From positions 9,049,338 to 9,113,337 of the forward strand of contig NC_088302.1 of the NCBI RefSeq assembly GCF_032854445.1: DNA of 64,000 nucleotides, given 5' to 3'. This document shows, piece after piece, positions 22,600-33,707 of this stretch; the first letter of the stretch is position 1; the number at the start of each line of letters is the position of its first letter. The DNA is from Liolophura sinensis. Its lineage: Eukaryota > Mollusca > Polyplacophora > Chitonida > Chitonidae. The notes below the pieces were generated by a model, which saw nothing but the letters and a program-made list of their open reading frames with translations, made no database searches and had not been told where the DNA came from. Made by a program: the position numbers and the translations under genes.

Positions 22600-23235
22600 T
22601 GCCTTTACTAATAAACAGCTTGATAAGGCACCTAACTAGTAAGTATATGTGGGAAAATGCCAAAAAGTTCAAATGAAATTACACGGTACTGTGAAGCCAT
22701 TCACTGAAGACCACTGATATTAACGTCACGAATGGAAAATACATCAGTAACTTGTTAAAGGTCGGTAGGTGGGGTTTGCTCCTTCCAGAAAAAAAATGAA
22801 CACAAAACCTGCAGTTTAAGTCTCACAGAGTTAAACACCAGTAAATAACCTAAGTAAATAAATTAAATCTCTCAGTTAGTCCCCTAGAAAAATGTTTTAT
22901 TAAAAGGTTATATGGTGATAACGGTAAAAATTACTGATCGCCCAACGCAGACAATTACCAGGGTAAGAGATTAGCTACCGTGTCAATTAGATTTTAGATA
23001 CAGAGGCACAATGCACTTGTGGGAGGAACACCTAGCGGCGAAAGTAGCTCACTTTTGCTCTTTTGTTATCTAACCACCTTATCCACTTTAATTAAAATTT
23101 GTCAATTCTGGTGCGCACATAGGCGGCTGAAATATCTGAGTATAACCTTGACAGTAACCTGCACAAGGTGATACTTTTCAGACGCTAGAGAATGCGATAC
23201 AAAACAGTGTAGCCTGCAGCTTGCTATGTGCTATC
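22600..23235. other. Gene-free stretch
   Basis: AT-rich; no feature recognised. Confidence 0.5.
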
Positions 23236-23390
23236 TCACGTGGAACTCAGGACTCAGCGGATAGAGCAAGGAAACAGAACTGGTTGGATCGGTGTCAGTA
23301 AAATGTGGGGTGTCATGTCTGGTGTCTTCGGCATGATGTACACACCGAGTAACTCCTCCTTGTCATATGACGTAAAACCTAATAGTGCAT
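23236..23390 (+). mobile_element. SINE-B 3' part
   Basis: CTCAGCGGATAGAGCAAGGAAACA...GGTTGGATCGGTGTCAGTA...GTCATGTCTGGTGTCTTCGGC...GTCATATGACGTAAAACC follows the SINE-B body and tail at 7540-7690. The tRNA-like head is missing. Confidence 0.75.
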
Positions 23391-23439
23391 GCATATTGGC
23401 CACGTGGAAGTTATATGTAACTAGTTCATAGTTTAAAAG

Positions 23440-23760
23440 GCAAAATGACATGAGCAGTTGCTCGACATGCAACATTGGACACTGTTTTGTTGTACCCGCG
23501 GGTATTTCGCACCTTTTATGTCTCTTGTGAGGAAATCAGGATTTGTACAAAACGACATGAACAGTTGCTCGACAAGCAACATTGGACACTTTTTTGTTGT
23601 ACCCGCGGGTATTTCGCACCTTTTATGTCTCTTGTGAGGAAATCAGGATTTGTACAAAATGACATGAACAGTTCCTCGACATGCAACATTAGACACTGTT
23701 TTGTTGTACCCGCGGGTATTTCGCACCTTTTATGTCTCTTGTGAGGAAATCAGGATTTGT
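23440..23760 (+). repeat. 107-bp tandem repeat, ~3 copies
   Basis: CTCGACATGCAACATTGGAC recurs at 23461, 23568 and 23675, exactly 107 bp apart, with only a few mismatches. Each unit contains the palindrome ACCCGCGGGT and the block CTTGTGAGGAAATCAGGA. The copies are nearly identical, so the amplification is recent. Open frames through it are too few to support coding. Confidence 0.93.
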
Positions 23761-23973
23761 TTTATCTGCGCAACTGAAAAACAGCCTCTGCTAATAGCCT
23801 CAGATGAAATCTTTCAGACGTTAAATCAAAACTGACTGCATAGCGTCAGGTGTGTTGGGTGCTACCATAGACCAGGCTGTGCAGATGATGTTTGTTATAT
23901 AACTCGTCGGTAACTTAAATTATACACCGTTTGTAAAACCGTTTGCATGTGCCATCATGCCAAACTCACCGCT

Positions 23974-24257
23974 TCGGTGGTCTCATGATTACAGCGTCAG
24001 CCTCGGCAGATCCCGGGATCAAACCCGAGTTGGGTCATATCCTATACTTTAATTATGGCATTTACTACCGCTTTGTTTAGTGCTCATCACTGACACAGCA
24101 GAGCAAGGAAACATGACTGGTTGGTCAAGTGGCAGAATAATGTGACTGGGTAGGGTGTCACGTCTGGTGTCTTCGGTTTCTTCCCACCGTAAAGGTGGCC
24201 GCCGTCGCAAAAGTGAAATATTGTACGGCGTTAAACAACAATCAAATAAATAAAATT
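23974..24257 (+). mobile_element. Mosaic SINE: SINE-B head and body fused to SINE-A tail
   Basis: The SINE-B part includes box B-like CCCGGGATCAAACCCGAG, AGAGCAAGGAAACATGACTG and GGTGTCACGTCTGGTGTCTTC. Within a few bases it switches (~24175) to the SINE-A 3' end: TTCTTCCCACCGTAAAGGTGG...GTGAAATATTGTACGGCGTT...CAATCAAATAAATAAA. Confidence 0.7.
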
Positions 24258-24582
24258 ATGCGCTTCACACATAGAAAGTAATAGAAGCCCCAAGGGTACT
24301 GCTGTCAGTGCTACTTTTGTTGTCGACAATGTTCTTGTTTAGTAACCTCACTAATTTGATAATGCTTACTGATAATTTGGGAGGGAGCATGGACACCAAA
24401 GGTTTGATTTTTACGCGATTAGAATATTTGTAGTAAGAAAGGACGTAATTATAATTTAATGCTAATGTTGTTCCGAACAGGTGCTGGGAGGGGTGTTGTA
24501 AGTTGTTTTAGATAAACAGTGTTAAATTGTTGTTTACAAACGGGGTAGGATTCTATTCAAAACTTCAAAAATGGACTGTTAA

Positions 24583-24670
24583 GCCAGTATCAGTATAATG
24601 GGGTGTCATGTCTGGTGTCTTCAGCATGATACTTCAGTGGTGGCAACACTTCGGCGACAATCGAAAACAT
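24583..24670 (+). mobile_element. SINE-B fragment
   Basis: GTATCAGTATAATGGGGTGTCATGTCTGGTGTCTTCAGCATGATACTTCAG matches the centre of SINE-B. Head and tail are missing. Confidence 0.65.
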
Positions 24671-25800
24671 AGATACATAAATACACATTTGTCGAGGACT
24701 GGTAGTATGCTTCGGCATAACTCTATTGGCGATTGCGCCAGCAAAGGTCCCATGTTGGGAAAATAAGCGATATAACATACCACGCATTAGAGCGCAAAAC
24801 CGCGCAGCAGCGACAGGGTGATGCAAATGGTCACAAGTAACCGGAGAAGAACGGCCTCTTGTCAGTTTGTCTCATTCAGGGGTTTATTCTAACTGTCCGT
24901 GTAAATGCTTCAATGACAGCATTTTACACGCGCGCTATCACCATGACTTAAACAGAATTAGGTACTAAAAGGTAGCGATGTTTTTCAAAACATCACTAGT
25001 TGAAGAACAACAGAACGAAAGAAGGCACACGGAAGATTGGGGTCAGATTAAGAATGGTATATAAAAAGGACAGAGAAAGGGAACTGATGGTAAGTGAATG
25101 GGTAGGGAGGCGAAAAGAAGTTCACAGACGTGAAAGTAGAGAATGGGTATAGGAAGGGAAACAGGTGGAAACAGAGCTAATCTGCCAAAATAATGTTTTT
25201 CTGACGAATTTTGGTATCTCTACAAATCAAATTTTAATTTGGAATTCTTACGTCGCCACGGTATGCTTCACGCTAGAGCAACCGGAAACACGATGTCGGG
25301 TCAGTTGTACCCCACGTTGATATGACTAAAAAGCAAAACAGTGACCGCGTTACGCCAGGGGAAACAGGTGCGTTCACTGACTATAGAATTAACTCTTACT
25401 TGATAGGTCCAAATTGATAACAACATCACAATAATATAAAGATGCTTTGTAAACTTCCTGTGGGACACGTTTGGAGTAAAGTGTTCTCTTTTCTTTTAAA
25501 GTTTTGCAATGTTATGACTTCAATCCGATTACAGTCGATTAAATGTCTTATTTGCTTGCCATGCATTAAAACTATCCAGGTGTTAGTTCGGAGAGAACTG
25601 TGCCAGTGCCTCTGTATAGAATAAGCCATAGATGGATTAGATCACTCTGACATACGGCAAAAATGCCAATCCTTGTTATAAAGGAGCGCACCTAGTTGTG
25701 GCATCAGCTTACGATGGAGATTTATTGGACAAGATGTCGTCGTACTAACAAAAAAACACACGTATCCCTTTAAAGCCACAATGTGTTGTTTACTGATTTA
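24671..25800. other. Gene-free stretch with a purine-rich tract
   Basis: Between about 25005 and 25175 the plus strand is strongly purine-rich (for example GAAAGAAGGCACACGGAAGA and GGACAGAGAAAGGGAA). No gene is recognised. Confidence 0.45.
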
Positions 25801-25802
25801 TA

Positions 25803-25950
25803 ACTGTGCGGTCGTATGTAGGCAGATCTCTCAGCAATGGATGGTGGCTATGGGTCTCCCGCAGTCTTGTTTCTTCCCACCATAATGCTGGCCACCGTTG
25901 TATAAATGAAATATTATTTAGCACGGCGTAAAACAAATAAATGAAATAAA
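25803..25950 (+). mobile_element. SINE-A, truncated and diverged
   Basis: GCGGTCGTATGTAGGCAGATC...CTTCCCACCATAATGCTGGCC...TATAAATGAAATATT...CACGGCGTAAAACAAATAAATG is a SINE-A body and tail with several small deletions. Confidence 0.8.
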
Positions 25951-26136
25951 TTATACTAGCGCAGTGCATGTTTGTGACTAATTTACATACGCAATACGCT
26001 TTGTTTTTCGAATACTCGACACTCCAATTTCTTTGGTCCTCATCAATGCGTGCGGCATACAAGTGTTAGGTCGATCGCATGAGAAATATATAAAGATATT
26101 GTTTCTGTTATACATGTAGTGCAGTACATATATACC

Positions 26137-26174
26137 CCCCCCCCTACACCCCCCCCCCCCCCCACACACACAAG
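26137..26174. repeat. Poly-C tract followed by (CA)n
   Basis: Two C-runs (at 26137-26146 and 26151-26163) are separated by TACAC and followed by CACACACACAAG. This simple sequence is the cause of glycine-rich open frames on the minus strand. Confidence 0.95.
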
Positions 26175-26400
26175 CGTGTAAACATGTAAAAACATGTACA
26201 ATTATTTACTTTCCACATGTTTGATATACATGAGTGTGTAAACGTCAAAATAAATGTCGACACTGTTAGTGTAACACCGATATTAATTATAGAATGTTCA
26301 CAAATCCTAGGGATGAAAGAATAATTAGTTGTTTTATCATATCTCCCATATGCACAGATGTCGTCCTTATATAGAACATCGCTGCGAGCCCATAGATTAA

Positions 26401-26545
26401 GGATGTGACCTTGCTCATTGGTTAATGAAGTGTCGACCTTGCTCATTGGTTAATGATGTGTCGACCTTGCTCATTGGTTAATGATGTGTCCTCCTTGCTT
26501 AAAGATATGACCTTGGTCATTGCTTAAAGATGTGACCTTCCTAAT
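26401..26545 (+). repeat. 28-bp minisatellite, ~5 copies
   Basis: GACCTTGCTCATTGGTTAAT recurs at 26407, 26435 and 26463. Diverged copies follow from 26491 (CCTTGCTTAAAGATATGACC, GTCATTGCTTAAAGATGTGA). Confidence 0.9.
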
Positions 26546-26618
26546 CAGGCAGTTATTTTTTTTTTAATTTTATAATGGTACTGTCGGTTTATTTATTTCT
26601 TTTTATATATTTCGTTGT

Positions 26619-26940
26619 TGTTTAACACCATACTTCAGAAGTTTTGACGTATGTGACGGAGGTCAGTTTCATGGATGGATAAACCCGGACTGACGGGACA
26701 AACTACCAGCAATGTAGACTACGTTTATTTATTTCTTTCTTTGTTTGTAGTTGTTGTTTGAGGTCGTTCTACAGAACTCTTCACTTATAGAAGATGGCCG
26801 ACAGCTTTTGATTGGAGGAAACCGAAGTGTACGGACTGAACTAGCGACTTTTGCCGACCAACCCTCCAACGTGCGACGTACACGTACGAGTATGCACGCC
26901 ATATTGGTGAAAGATGACTGACCTTCAACGAACGTTAGAC
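26619..26940 (-). mobile_element. Degraded SINE fragments, reverse (B-like tail then SINE-C)
   Basis: GTTTAACACCATACTTCAGAAG...TATGTGACGGAGGTCAG is a SINE 3' tail in reverse. After 26740 a second reversed tail (GGTCGTTCTACAGAACTCTTC) is followed by CACGCCATATTGGTG...CTTCAACGAACGTTAG, the SINE-C core. Boundaries are approximate. Confidence 0.5.
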
Positions 26941-27029
26941 TGGGTTAAGGTCTACACTGGCCTCGTCGATCGATTGTTGTCTCCAAGGCCCCACGTACGC
27001 ACAGTGCAAGGTCCAGTTTTGAACTCGCA

Positions 27030-27315
27030 CTCCTTGCGTTCTACCCAGCCACATACAGCTCGCACTCGCACCCCTTGCGTTCTACCCGGCCACTTATAGC
27101 TCGCACTCGCACCCCTTGCGTTCTACCCGGCCACACACAGCTCGCACCCGCACCCTTTGCGTCCTCCCTGGCCACATACAGCTCGCACTCGCACCCCTTG
27201 CGTTCTACCCGGCCACACACAGCTCGCACCCGCACCCTTTGCGTCCTCCCCGACCACACACAGCTCGCACTCGCACCCCTTGCGTCCTACCCGGCCACAC
27301 ACAGCTCGCACACAC
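27030..27315 (+). repeat. 41-bp GC-rich minisatellite, ~7 copies
   Basis: TTGCGTTCTACCCGGCCAC recurs at 27034, 27075, 27116, 27157, 27198 and onward every 41 bp, with CAGCTCGCACTCGCACCCC between. No stop codon occurs in several frames, so long open frames exist on both strands, but 41 is not divisible by 3 and the peptide repeat would change register each unit. Confidence 0.93.
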
Positions 27316-27540
27316 AGCTCAGCCACATGCAGCTGCATGGGGTTAATTGTAACAGAGCAACATGTATTGCATAACTATTATACCCTTTGGTATTAAATGG
27401 TCAAATCGCAACACGCCAATATGACAATGAAAGCCATTTCGTGTTTACACTTAACAAAAATTGACGTTTAGTAAGATGGTTATCGTCTTTTACTTTCAGT
27501 TTTATGTTAACCACATGCGGTAAGCATATACGTATAATTC

Positions 27541-27667
27541 ATGGCCTGAAAACAGCCTGTGGATGGTCGTGGGTTTCCCCCAGGCTGTGCCCGGTTTCCT
27601 CCACAATAATGCTGGCCGCAATCGTATACGTGAAATATTCTTGAATATGGCGTGAAATGCCTATTAC
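27541..27667 (+). mobile_element. SINE-A, 3' part
   Basis: GTGGATGGTCGTGGGTTTCC...GTGCCCGGTTTCCTCCACAATAATGC...GTGAAATATTCTTGAATATGG is the SINE-A body and tail without an A-rich end. Confidence 0.8.
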
Positions 27668-27842
27668 TTCTTATTTCATTTCTGTATATATCATTTGGTA
27701 TATCTATAATTATATCACCTGTGTTTTGAGCCAAACCTAAATATTTTATATACAGCCCATCAACTTTTAACGGTATAACATGTCCTAGTTGAAAGCCATA
27801 CATGACCATAGCGCTGCGCGTCTCTAGGCGTTTGTGCGCCAC

Positions 27843-27855
27843 CATTTATTATAAC

Positions 27856-27923
<68 letters not shown>

Positions 27924-27939
27924 AATGTTATAATAAATG
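27843..27939. repeat. (AT)n microsatellite closed by 16-bp perfect inverted arms
   Basis: CATTTATTATAACATT (27843-27858) and its exact reverse complement AATGTTATAATAAATG (27924-27939) enclose about 60 bp of alternating AT. The whole unit can form one long hairpin or cruciform. Confidence 0.9.
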
Positions 27940-28489
27940 TGGCAACTTACTCGTATGTACAAATACTTCAGACCTGAGTTACGCTACAGTCCTTAACTTG
28001 ACTTTCCGTCGTTGTCCAATCGGCCCTGGAATATTCCAATCCTGTTTCTGGACATCAGTTTCCTCTTACAGTTTATTGATTACCCCCAACCAAAACACGG
28101 TATAATCCTCGCGACTCATCTTACGAGGGGAGGTTGATACTCTTCTGGTATCGAGGCCACAAATCCTCCAGCAAGCAGTTAATATATACACGATAGTCAC
28201 AGTTCACAAACAGCAAAATGTCCGCCAACAATCACCCATTGGTCCTTGTCCAGTTCATCCAAATTACACCACCTTTTCCACTCTAAAGGTATTAACGATT
28301 TCATCTGACTATAGCTGTTATGTATTGTCCGTAACTCAAATAAAGTAGCAATAACAGTGATAGCTGTCCGGATATCACTGTCGTATCACTATCTTATCAC
28401 AGTCTATCACTGTTCATAACTATCACATAACTATCTCTCTACGCTTACAAATCTTCCGCCTTATATATGGTCAACGAAGCTTCGAGAGA
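27940..28489. other. Non-coding stretch
   Basis: No gene is recognised. TATCACTGT-like motifs recur irregularly between 28340 and 28435. Confidence 0.4.
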
Positions 28490-28560
28490 AAACTCGCCAC
28501 GATATGGCTGAAATAGTGCCAATGTGGCGTTAACCTATAATCATTCATTCGAGAAAGAAC
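28490..28560 (-). mobile_element. SINE-D tail fragment, reverse
   Basis: CGCCACGATATGGCTGAAATAGTGCCAATGTGGCGTTAACC...CATTCATTC is the reverse complement of a SINE-D-type 3' end and matches 19985-20030. Confidence 0.55.
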
Positions 28561-28809
28561 AAAGAAAAAACATAAACAAGGTCGTTTTCCAGAAGCATCG
28601 GCCCAATCGAAACTGATTGGCTAGAAATTTACAAGATGTTCTATATTTAGACTACCCGGCTGCGACTGAAATGAACACGTCACGTGACTAAGCCGCGCTA
28701 GGAAATGTACAACTATAAACATACAATGTATTGTTACATGCCACGCCCCTCATTGCAGTTCCGGAAGGTTTGGTCTGCACTAATATGGATAGTATGAGTG
28801 AGTAAAACG

Positions 28810-29115
28810 CGCTTCCAGTTAAAATATTGGTATACTCGAGGTGGGGTTCAAACCAGTCATGGCTGGACTGTCACTGATTGTGGGACCATGTCCAAAAGCT
28901 AGTGTGGCCGCTTTAGAAGTCTAACGTTCGTTGAAGACCACTTGTGTCCCACCAATATTGATGTGCGTATCTGTTCCTCACATGTGGGAAAGTTCGTAAA
29001 TAATTTGCCAGAAGCCGGTGGAATACGCTCACCAACCCACAAAACTGATAGCCTTCCTATGACTGAAATGTTTTTGAGTTTTACGTTAAAAAACGATCAA
29101 ACAGGTAAATAATTA
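28810..29115 (+). mobile_element. SINE-C, best copy
   Basis: It contains CGTTCGTTGAAGACCACTTG, ATTGATGTGCGTATCTG, CACATGTGGGAAAGTTCG, CCAACCCACAAAACTGATAG and the tail TGACTGAAATGTTTTTGAGT...ATCAAACAGGTAAATAA. The same order is seen at 43137-43325. Confidence 0.65.
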
Positions 29116-29790
29116 ATTATAGCTGCTTGCCTTTAACAACAAATTTTGGAAAATTGTGGGTTCAAAACAGCTATCAATACACTAAGAGGCATGTACATGT
29201 ACCAAATGTAGTTAATCGACCATTGGTCAATTTTTGAAGGACTGGAAGTCCTGTGTCCACGTGGTGGATGATTTTCAGCATTTTATACATTACCTATCTA
29301 GCCTACACACGTTTTTAGCTTTATATGCGGGAAATGGCGGTTTTTCGCAATTTGACCACATGTTGCGTCAAAAGTATTCATCCTAGGGAATGAGTAACAC
29401 CAGAATCGAGATCAGGACGCTAAACTACGCCAGGCAACTTGTTTAGAATCTTCAGGTTCACTTCATATGTCATTTCTGCTGAATGAGCTAAAACATGATT
29501 TGCTCACACATTGAACTTTTCTTTCCACATAGAATCTATGTTTACATGTTACGTGTATCAAATTTAAAGTCAATCGGAAATGGGGATCTGAAAAAAATGA
29601 TTTCAGATGTTTTCATATCCACCCAAAAAACACCCAAATTTTTACTCCCTAAAGTTCGTCTCCAGGCCTACTACATATCAAAGTTTTGTTATAGGCCTTC
29701 AAGACTGCGTCTCTAGCTTTATTTGAACAAACAAACACTTCTGATTTCGAAGATGTCACTTCGAGTTTTTAAGTGACAGTATACATTGTT
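29116..29790. other. Gene-free stretch
   Basis: No feature recognised. Confidence 0.5.
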
Positions 29791-29792
29791 TT

Positions 29793-30075
29793 CGGGAACA
29801 GTGAGCACAAATATTTTCAGGGATAGTATACCCAATTTTTATGCCCTGCCACAGTGTGTCCCAATATTTCCAGGTTTATTACACCTTGTTTTTAGGAGAA
29901 AGTTTAAAAAAATATTTTCAGGACGATTATGCCCTGTTTTAGGAAGCATTGTGGCCCAATATTGTGTCCCAAGGATTTCCATGGTCATTATGCTGTTTGC
30001 AACAATATTTTCAAGGACAGTATACCCTTTTTAGGGAACAATAGGTCCCAATTTTTCACGGATAGAATACTTTAT
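29793..30075 (+). repeat. Degenerate ~40-55 bp repeat, ~6 copies
   Basis: Units of the form GGAACA..GTCCCAATATTTTCAGGGA.AGTATACCCTTTTTA begin near 29793, 29842, 29894, 29941, 29995 and 30035. Copies differ in length and are well diverged, so the array is old. Confidence 0.75.
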
Positions 30076-30639
30076 TATCAGGGAAGAATATAGTTATTAC
30101 CTCATATATATGATTACCTTGAGCCACTGAGCAACATATGAAAGGCTAGTATCGACTGATCCCTCTCTTCTCATATAAATTTTATTGGCATGATAATTCT
30201 TTGTGGATTATGTGGGAAGCCAGCATTGCCTGTTTTCCACGTGTTTCTCATATCTTCCTTGAAATATCATTCTCTGTAGAGTGTTGGAGGCCTGATTTCC
30301 GTCTGATATCGTTCGTCTTTGGAATGGTAACCTGCTCCATGTCAGGATCTTTTCATATTGAGATTAAATATTGCTTGCTTTTTGTTGAAACTCTCCAGTA
30401 TTTTAAAGCAATATGTGGGAGACCTGCATTGCCTGCTTCCCAGTTGGTGTTACCTGCGCCTGGTTTTCTACATTTTTCATGGAAACAAGCATTAGGCGAA
30501 CGTCCTAAAGAAAGCATTCTCCATTCTGAAAACAGTAGACCTATTATCCGCCTTGAAATCATCATTTAACGGCGAATTGCCGTATACGTGTTGACTTCAG
30601 AACCGAATTTTGCTCTCTTAAATCCGACCAGACACTTTG

Positions 30640-31400
30640 GGTGGGAGTGGGTGTAATGGTAGACATTGCTGTCCATATTAAAATACTAGTTAAAAGTTTT
30701 GGGCTTCAGGGGTGGAGATGAGGGGAGGCTAATTTTTCATTCATCCTGTATTATGCAGGTGAGATTGCATGTGGTTCCTCTTTCACTTTACTGGGCTAGA
30801 CAATTTTAATAAATGACAGGAACCTCCCCATTTTAACGGTTCGCTTTTTTCTTTCTTTCCCATCAAAACGAGGCCTGTCACTGGTAGGTTTTTCCCTTTC
30901 TACTCATTAGTCTACGCAAAAGCAGGTTTATTGTAAATATACACATTTATGTAAGAACGGACACACTAACTGTCATTGCGTAGCCTTCTGACGTATGATA
31001 GTCACCATTCATGCTAGATCGTAGCGAGACGGCACTGACGATCATCAAATGAAGGCAAGCTTTAAATTGTCATTTTAGACTTGCTGCAGACCAAACGTTC
31101 GTCACCATTATGCTCTCTACTTTATATACAAGAGTTACTACAAGAATTCATTCCCTCCACCTTTGATAGATGATTAATTCAAAAATACTTTAGACATCGG
31201 GAGGTGAGGGGGGAGGGGTAATCTGTCATTCATCCAGCATTATTCACGCATGACTGCAACAGCCCCTCATATAAGTAGTTTGCTTTGTGCTTTGTTCTCC
31301 ATCCAGACGAGCTATGTCTATGATCGTTTTTTCCCCATCCCAGAGTTAGTAGCTCTAACAACTAGTACACAACGCACATTTTCTGACATATTTACCATCG
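30640..31400 (+). repeat. Two diverged copies of a ~210-bp segment
   Basis: 30705-30915 and 31198-31365 share GAGGGGAGG, TAATTTTTCATTCATCC/TAATCTGTCATTCATCC, GCATTATTC-like text, then GTTCGCTTTTTTC/AGTTTGCTTTGTGC and a TTTTTCCC run. They are an old local duplication with no coding signal. Confidence 0.5.
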
Positions 31401-32158
31401 TACGCACAAACTTCATGTACCACTTACCAAATTAATTCTTTTTCATGTGCGTGTTTTTTTTCTTTAGTGAACAGACAATGTGTTGTCTTCCACTACTTAT
31501 AACTTCTCCGTCTGTTGAGAAGTTTAGATGTAGGCCTATATGCAGGCAATAAATGCATACCCACACGCTTGACTGGTCAGCCGAACTAGAAAGCTTTCCG
31601 ACTCACTGACGTGGTATCTTGACTGACTTGGGTCTGCCTAACAACAGGCTCAGCCGGTCTGACACATGGGTCACACTGTAACAGCTGTCCTGTATATTAG
31701 TTTGCAAATGTAGTTAAAAGAGTAAAGTATATTTTAAGCACCGGGCTAATAAACTTATTGCCGGGAACCAGTATAGCAATAACTCGCGACTTGCAGATCT
31801 GTTCATTGATTGATTGTTTGAATTGGTTGATTGGTTAATCAGTTTTTTTTCGTCATACTCACCAATTTTTCACTGGTATGACAGCGGTCAAGCTAATGGA
31901 AACTGGAATTACAGGAGTAAATCACCGACCTTGGTCAGGAATCTAACAAATCTAAACTGCAATAGCAGCAGAGAGAACGTAAATGGTCTAAAGTCCGTTT
32001 CCAGAAAGTATAGTTTACATACTCCCCTGGTCCTACAGTGTAGGACCTGGATTGTACGTTCTGATTTTATCCTTAGTAAACAGTTGTTTCGTTGGCTCAA
32101 ACAAAAGTTCATTATTGTTCGATTATTCAACACCCGAACGATCTAAAATGACGAAACA
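31401..32158. other. Gene-free stretch; its right part is probably the Gypsy 5' LTR
   Basis: A reversed SINE tail-like piece lies near 31850-31890 (CGTCATACTCACCAATTTTTCACTGGTATGAC). The sequence ending ACGAAACA at 32158 directly abuts the retroelement primer-binding site and is therefore inferred to be the 3' end of the 5' LTR. I could not place the LTR start or find a matching 3' LTR. Confidence 0.45.
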
Positions 32159-32176
32159 TGGTGTCAGAACTGGGAT
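32159..32176 (+). promoter_or_regulatory. Retroelement primer-binding site
   Basis: TGGTGTCAGAACTGGGAT follows a terminal CA, as expected where an LTR meets a tRNA primer site. The priming tRNA was not identified. Confidence 0.6.
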
Positions 32177-32649
32177 GGAGTTCCCGTCCGGCTGTGCGGC
32201 GAATTTGAAACTTCATATCGACTGATATTTGTGGTTTTTCTCCGTGTGTTGATCGTACAGGTGGCTCGACTCGTCGGGAGTGATGTTTACAGACAGTGAG
32301 TAACTTTCTGATCTAGTATTCGCGCTATTTTGCCTAATTTGTGATTTTTTGTGACTGAACTCTGTGACAGTTATAAACTTGGATAATTCTGAGGGAAAAT
32401 ACCATTGAACTCTGTGAACACTGTGGTAATGTTCTCGCTGATTGACTGTTAACCCAGATACCAAAAAAAAAAAAAACTATGGTACCCCGTTTCTAACAGT
32501 TCGCCTTCGCGTTCCAGTTACATTTCCACGATGTCGCGTATGAGACAATATGCGCGCACTCTAGTGAAACACTGGGATATTGTGATTTATTTCGTGTTTA
32601 CTGCCTACTGTACCATTTCTACTGAAGGCCTGTATGTGACACACTGACT

Positions 32650-33580
32650 TGTATTAACGTAATTCGAAAACAATGGCGGGGAACAAGTCCCTACAAACAT
32701 TCCACTGCCAACCAAACTGAACCTTAAAGGAAATTTGGCAGCAAACTGGAAAAAAACTCAGACGGATGTGGGACAACTACGAAATCGCAACTGGGCTTTG
32801 TGATGTGGAAAATAAATACAGGACTGCTACTCTGCTAATATGCATCGGCGTCGATGAGTTAGACATTTTTGATGGCTTACACTTCACGCAGGAAGAGGAT
32901 TAACACGATATAGATACTGTCCTCCATAAGTTTGAAACATTTTGTGTCGGTGAAACAAATGAAACTTATGAGAGGTGCTGCTTTAATCGCAGAGACCAGG
33001 AGACATCCGAAAAAAAAACGCAAAAACCTGCAATTATGGGCAGAAGATAGCTTAATAAGGAACAGAATTGCCGTTGGAATTCGTGAGAACAATACCCGGT
33101 AAAGGTTGTTGCAGGATGCGAGACTAACCTTGAAATCTTGCATTGATGTGTGCAGAGCACATGAATCTGCTTCCCAGCAAATGAAATCTATGACCTCTGT
33201 TGATGAAGTTCAGCATGTTTGGGATAAATATAAGCACAAACCCAACACAAACAAAAGAGTCAGAAGCAACACAAAGGGAAACAGAAAACCCCAAAAGAGC
33301 GGAAATGTAAATTCTGTGGCAAACGACATCCACTTGTGAAGGAGAAGTGCCCAGCCTGGGGTCAAGTTTGTATCCACCGTGATAAGCCTAATCACTTTCA
33401 ATCTAAATGTCCAAGTAAAGGCAAACAGAGACAGCATAAAGTTCATCAACTGGACACTGATGTGGAAGTGTCTGACATGTCTGATATTGAGGAAGAATAT
33501 GTATTATCACTAAACTCAAACGGAAAACGGGTTCTGATGGAAAAAGATTTCCAAAGGGTATCTTTGCTCCTATTGTCTTG
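32650..33580 (+). pseudogene. Gypsy gag remnant with zinc knuckle
   Basis: Fragments recognisable as Gypsy capsid (LKSCIDVCRAHESASQQMKS at 33127-33186) and nucleocapsid (33303-33410) lie in several reading frames broken by stops and frameshifts. The first knuckle keeps CKFCGKRH...KCPAWG. The second reads VCIHRDKPNHF...C, so one metal-binding cysteine has been lost. It cannot make a full capsid protein. Confidence 0.8.
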
Positions 33581-33707
33581 AATGGCAAAACTGTCGTTTT
33601 CCGGTTAGACAGTGGAGCTACAGTCAACATTCTCCCCGAGAATCTCTACGCTCAAATCTTTCATGACAGAAAACTGAAGAAAGTGGAAAAATCCATAAGA
33701 ACTCAAC
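33555..33707 (+). pseudogene. Gypsy aspartic protease fragment
   Basis: The active-site block RLDSGATVNILPE is present, with NGKTVVF before it. The rest of the protease and the N-terminal half of the reverse transcriptase are deleted at about 33708, where the reading passes straight into the RT palm. Confidence 0.85.

Noticed and set aside
26137-26446. Glycine-rich minus-strand open frame.
   Set aside because: The glycine run is the complement of the poly-C tract.
27041-27374. Multiple overlapping Thr/Arg/His-rich open frames on both strands.
   Set aside because: All arise from the GC-rich 41-bp minisatellite, which simply lacks stop codons.
30201-30569. 122-codon plus-strand open frame.
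   Set aside because: No recognised domain. The hydrophobic, Cys/Trp-rich text looks random and there is no supporting start or splice signal.
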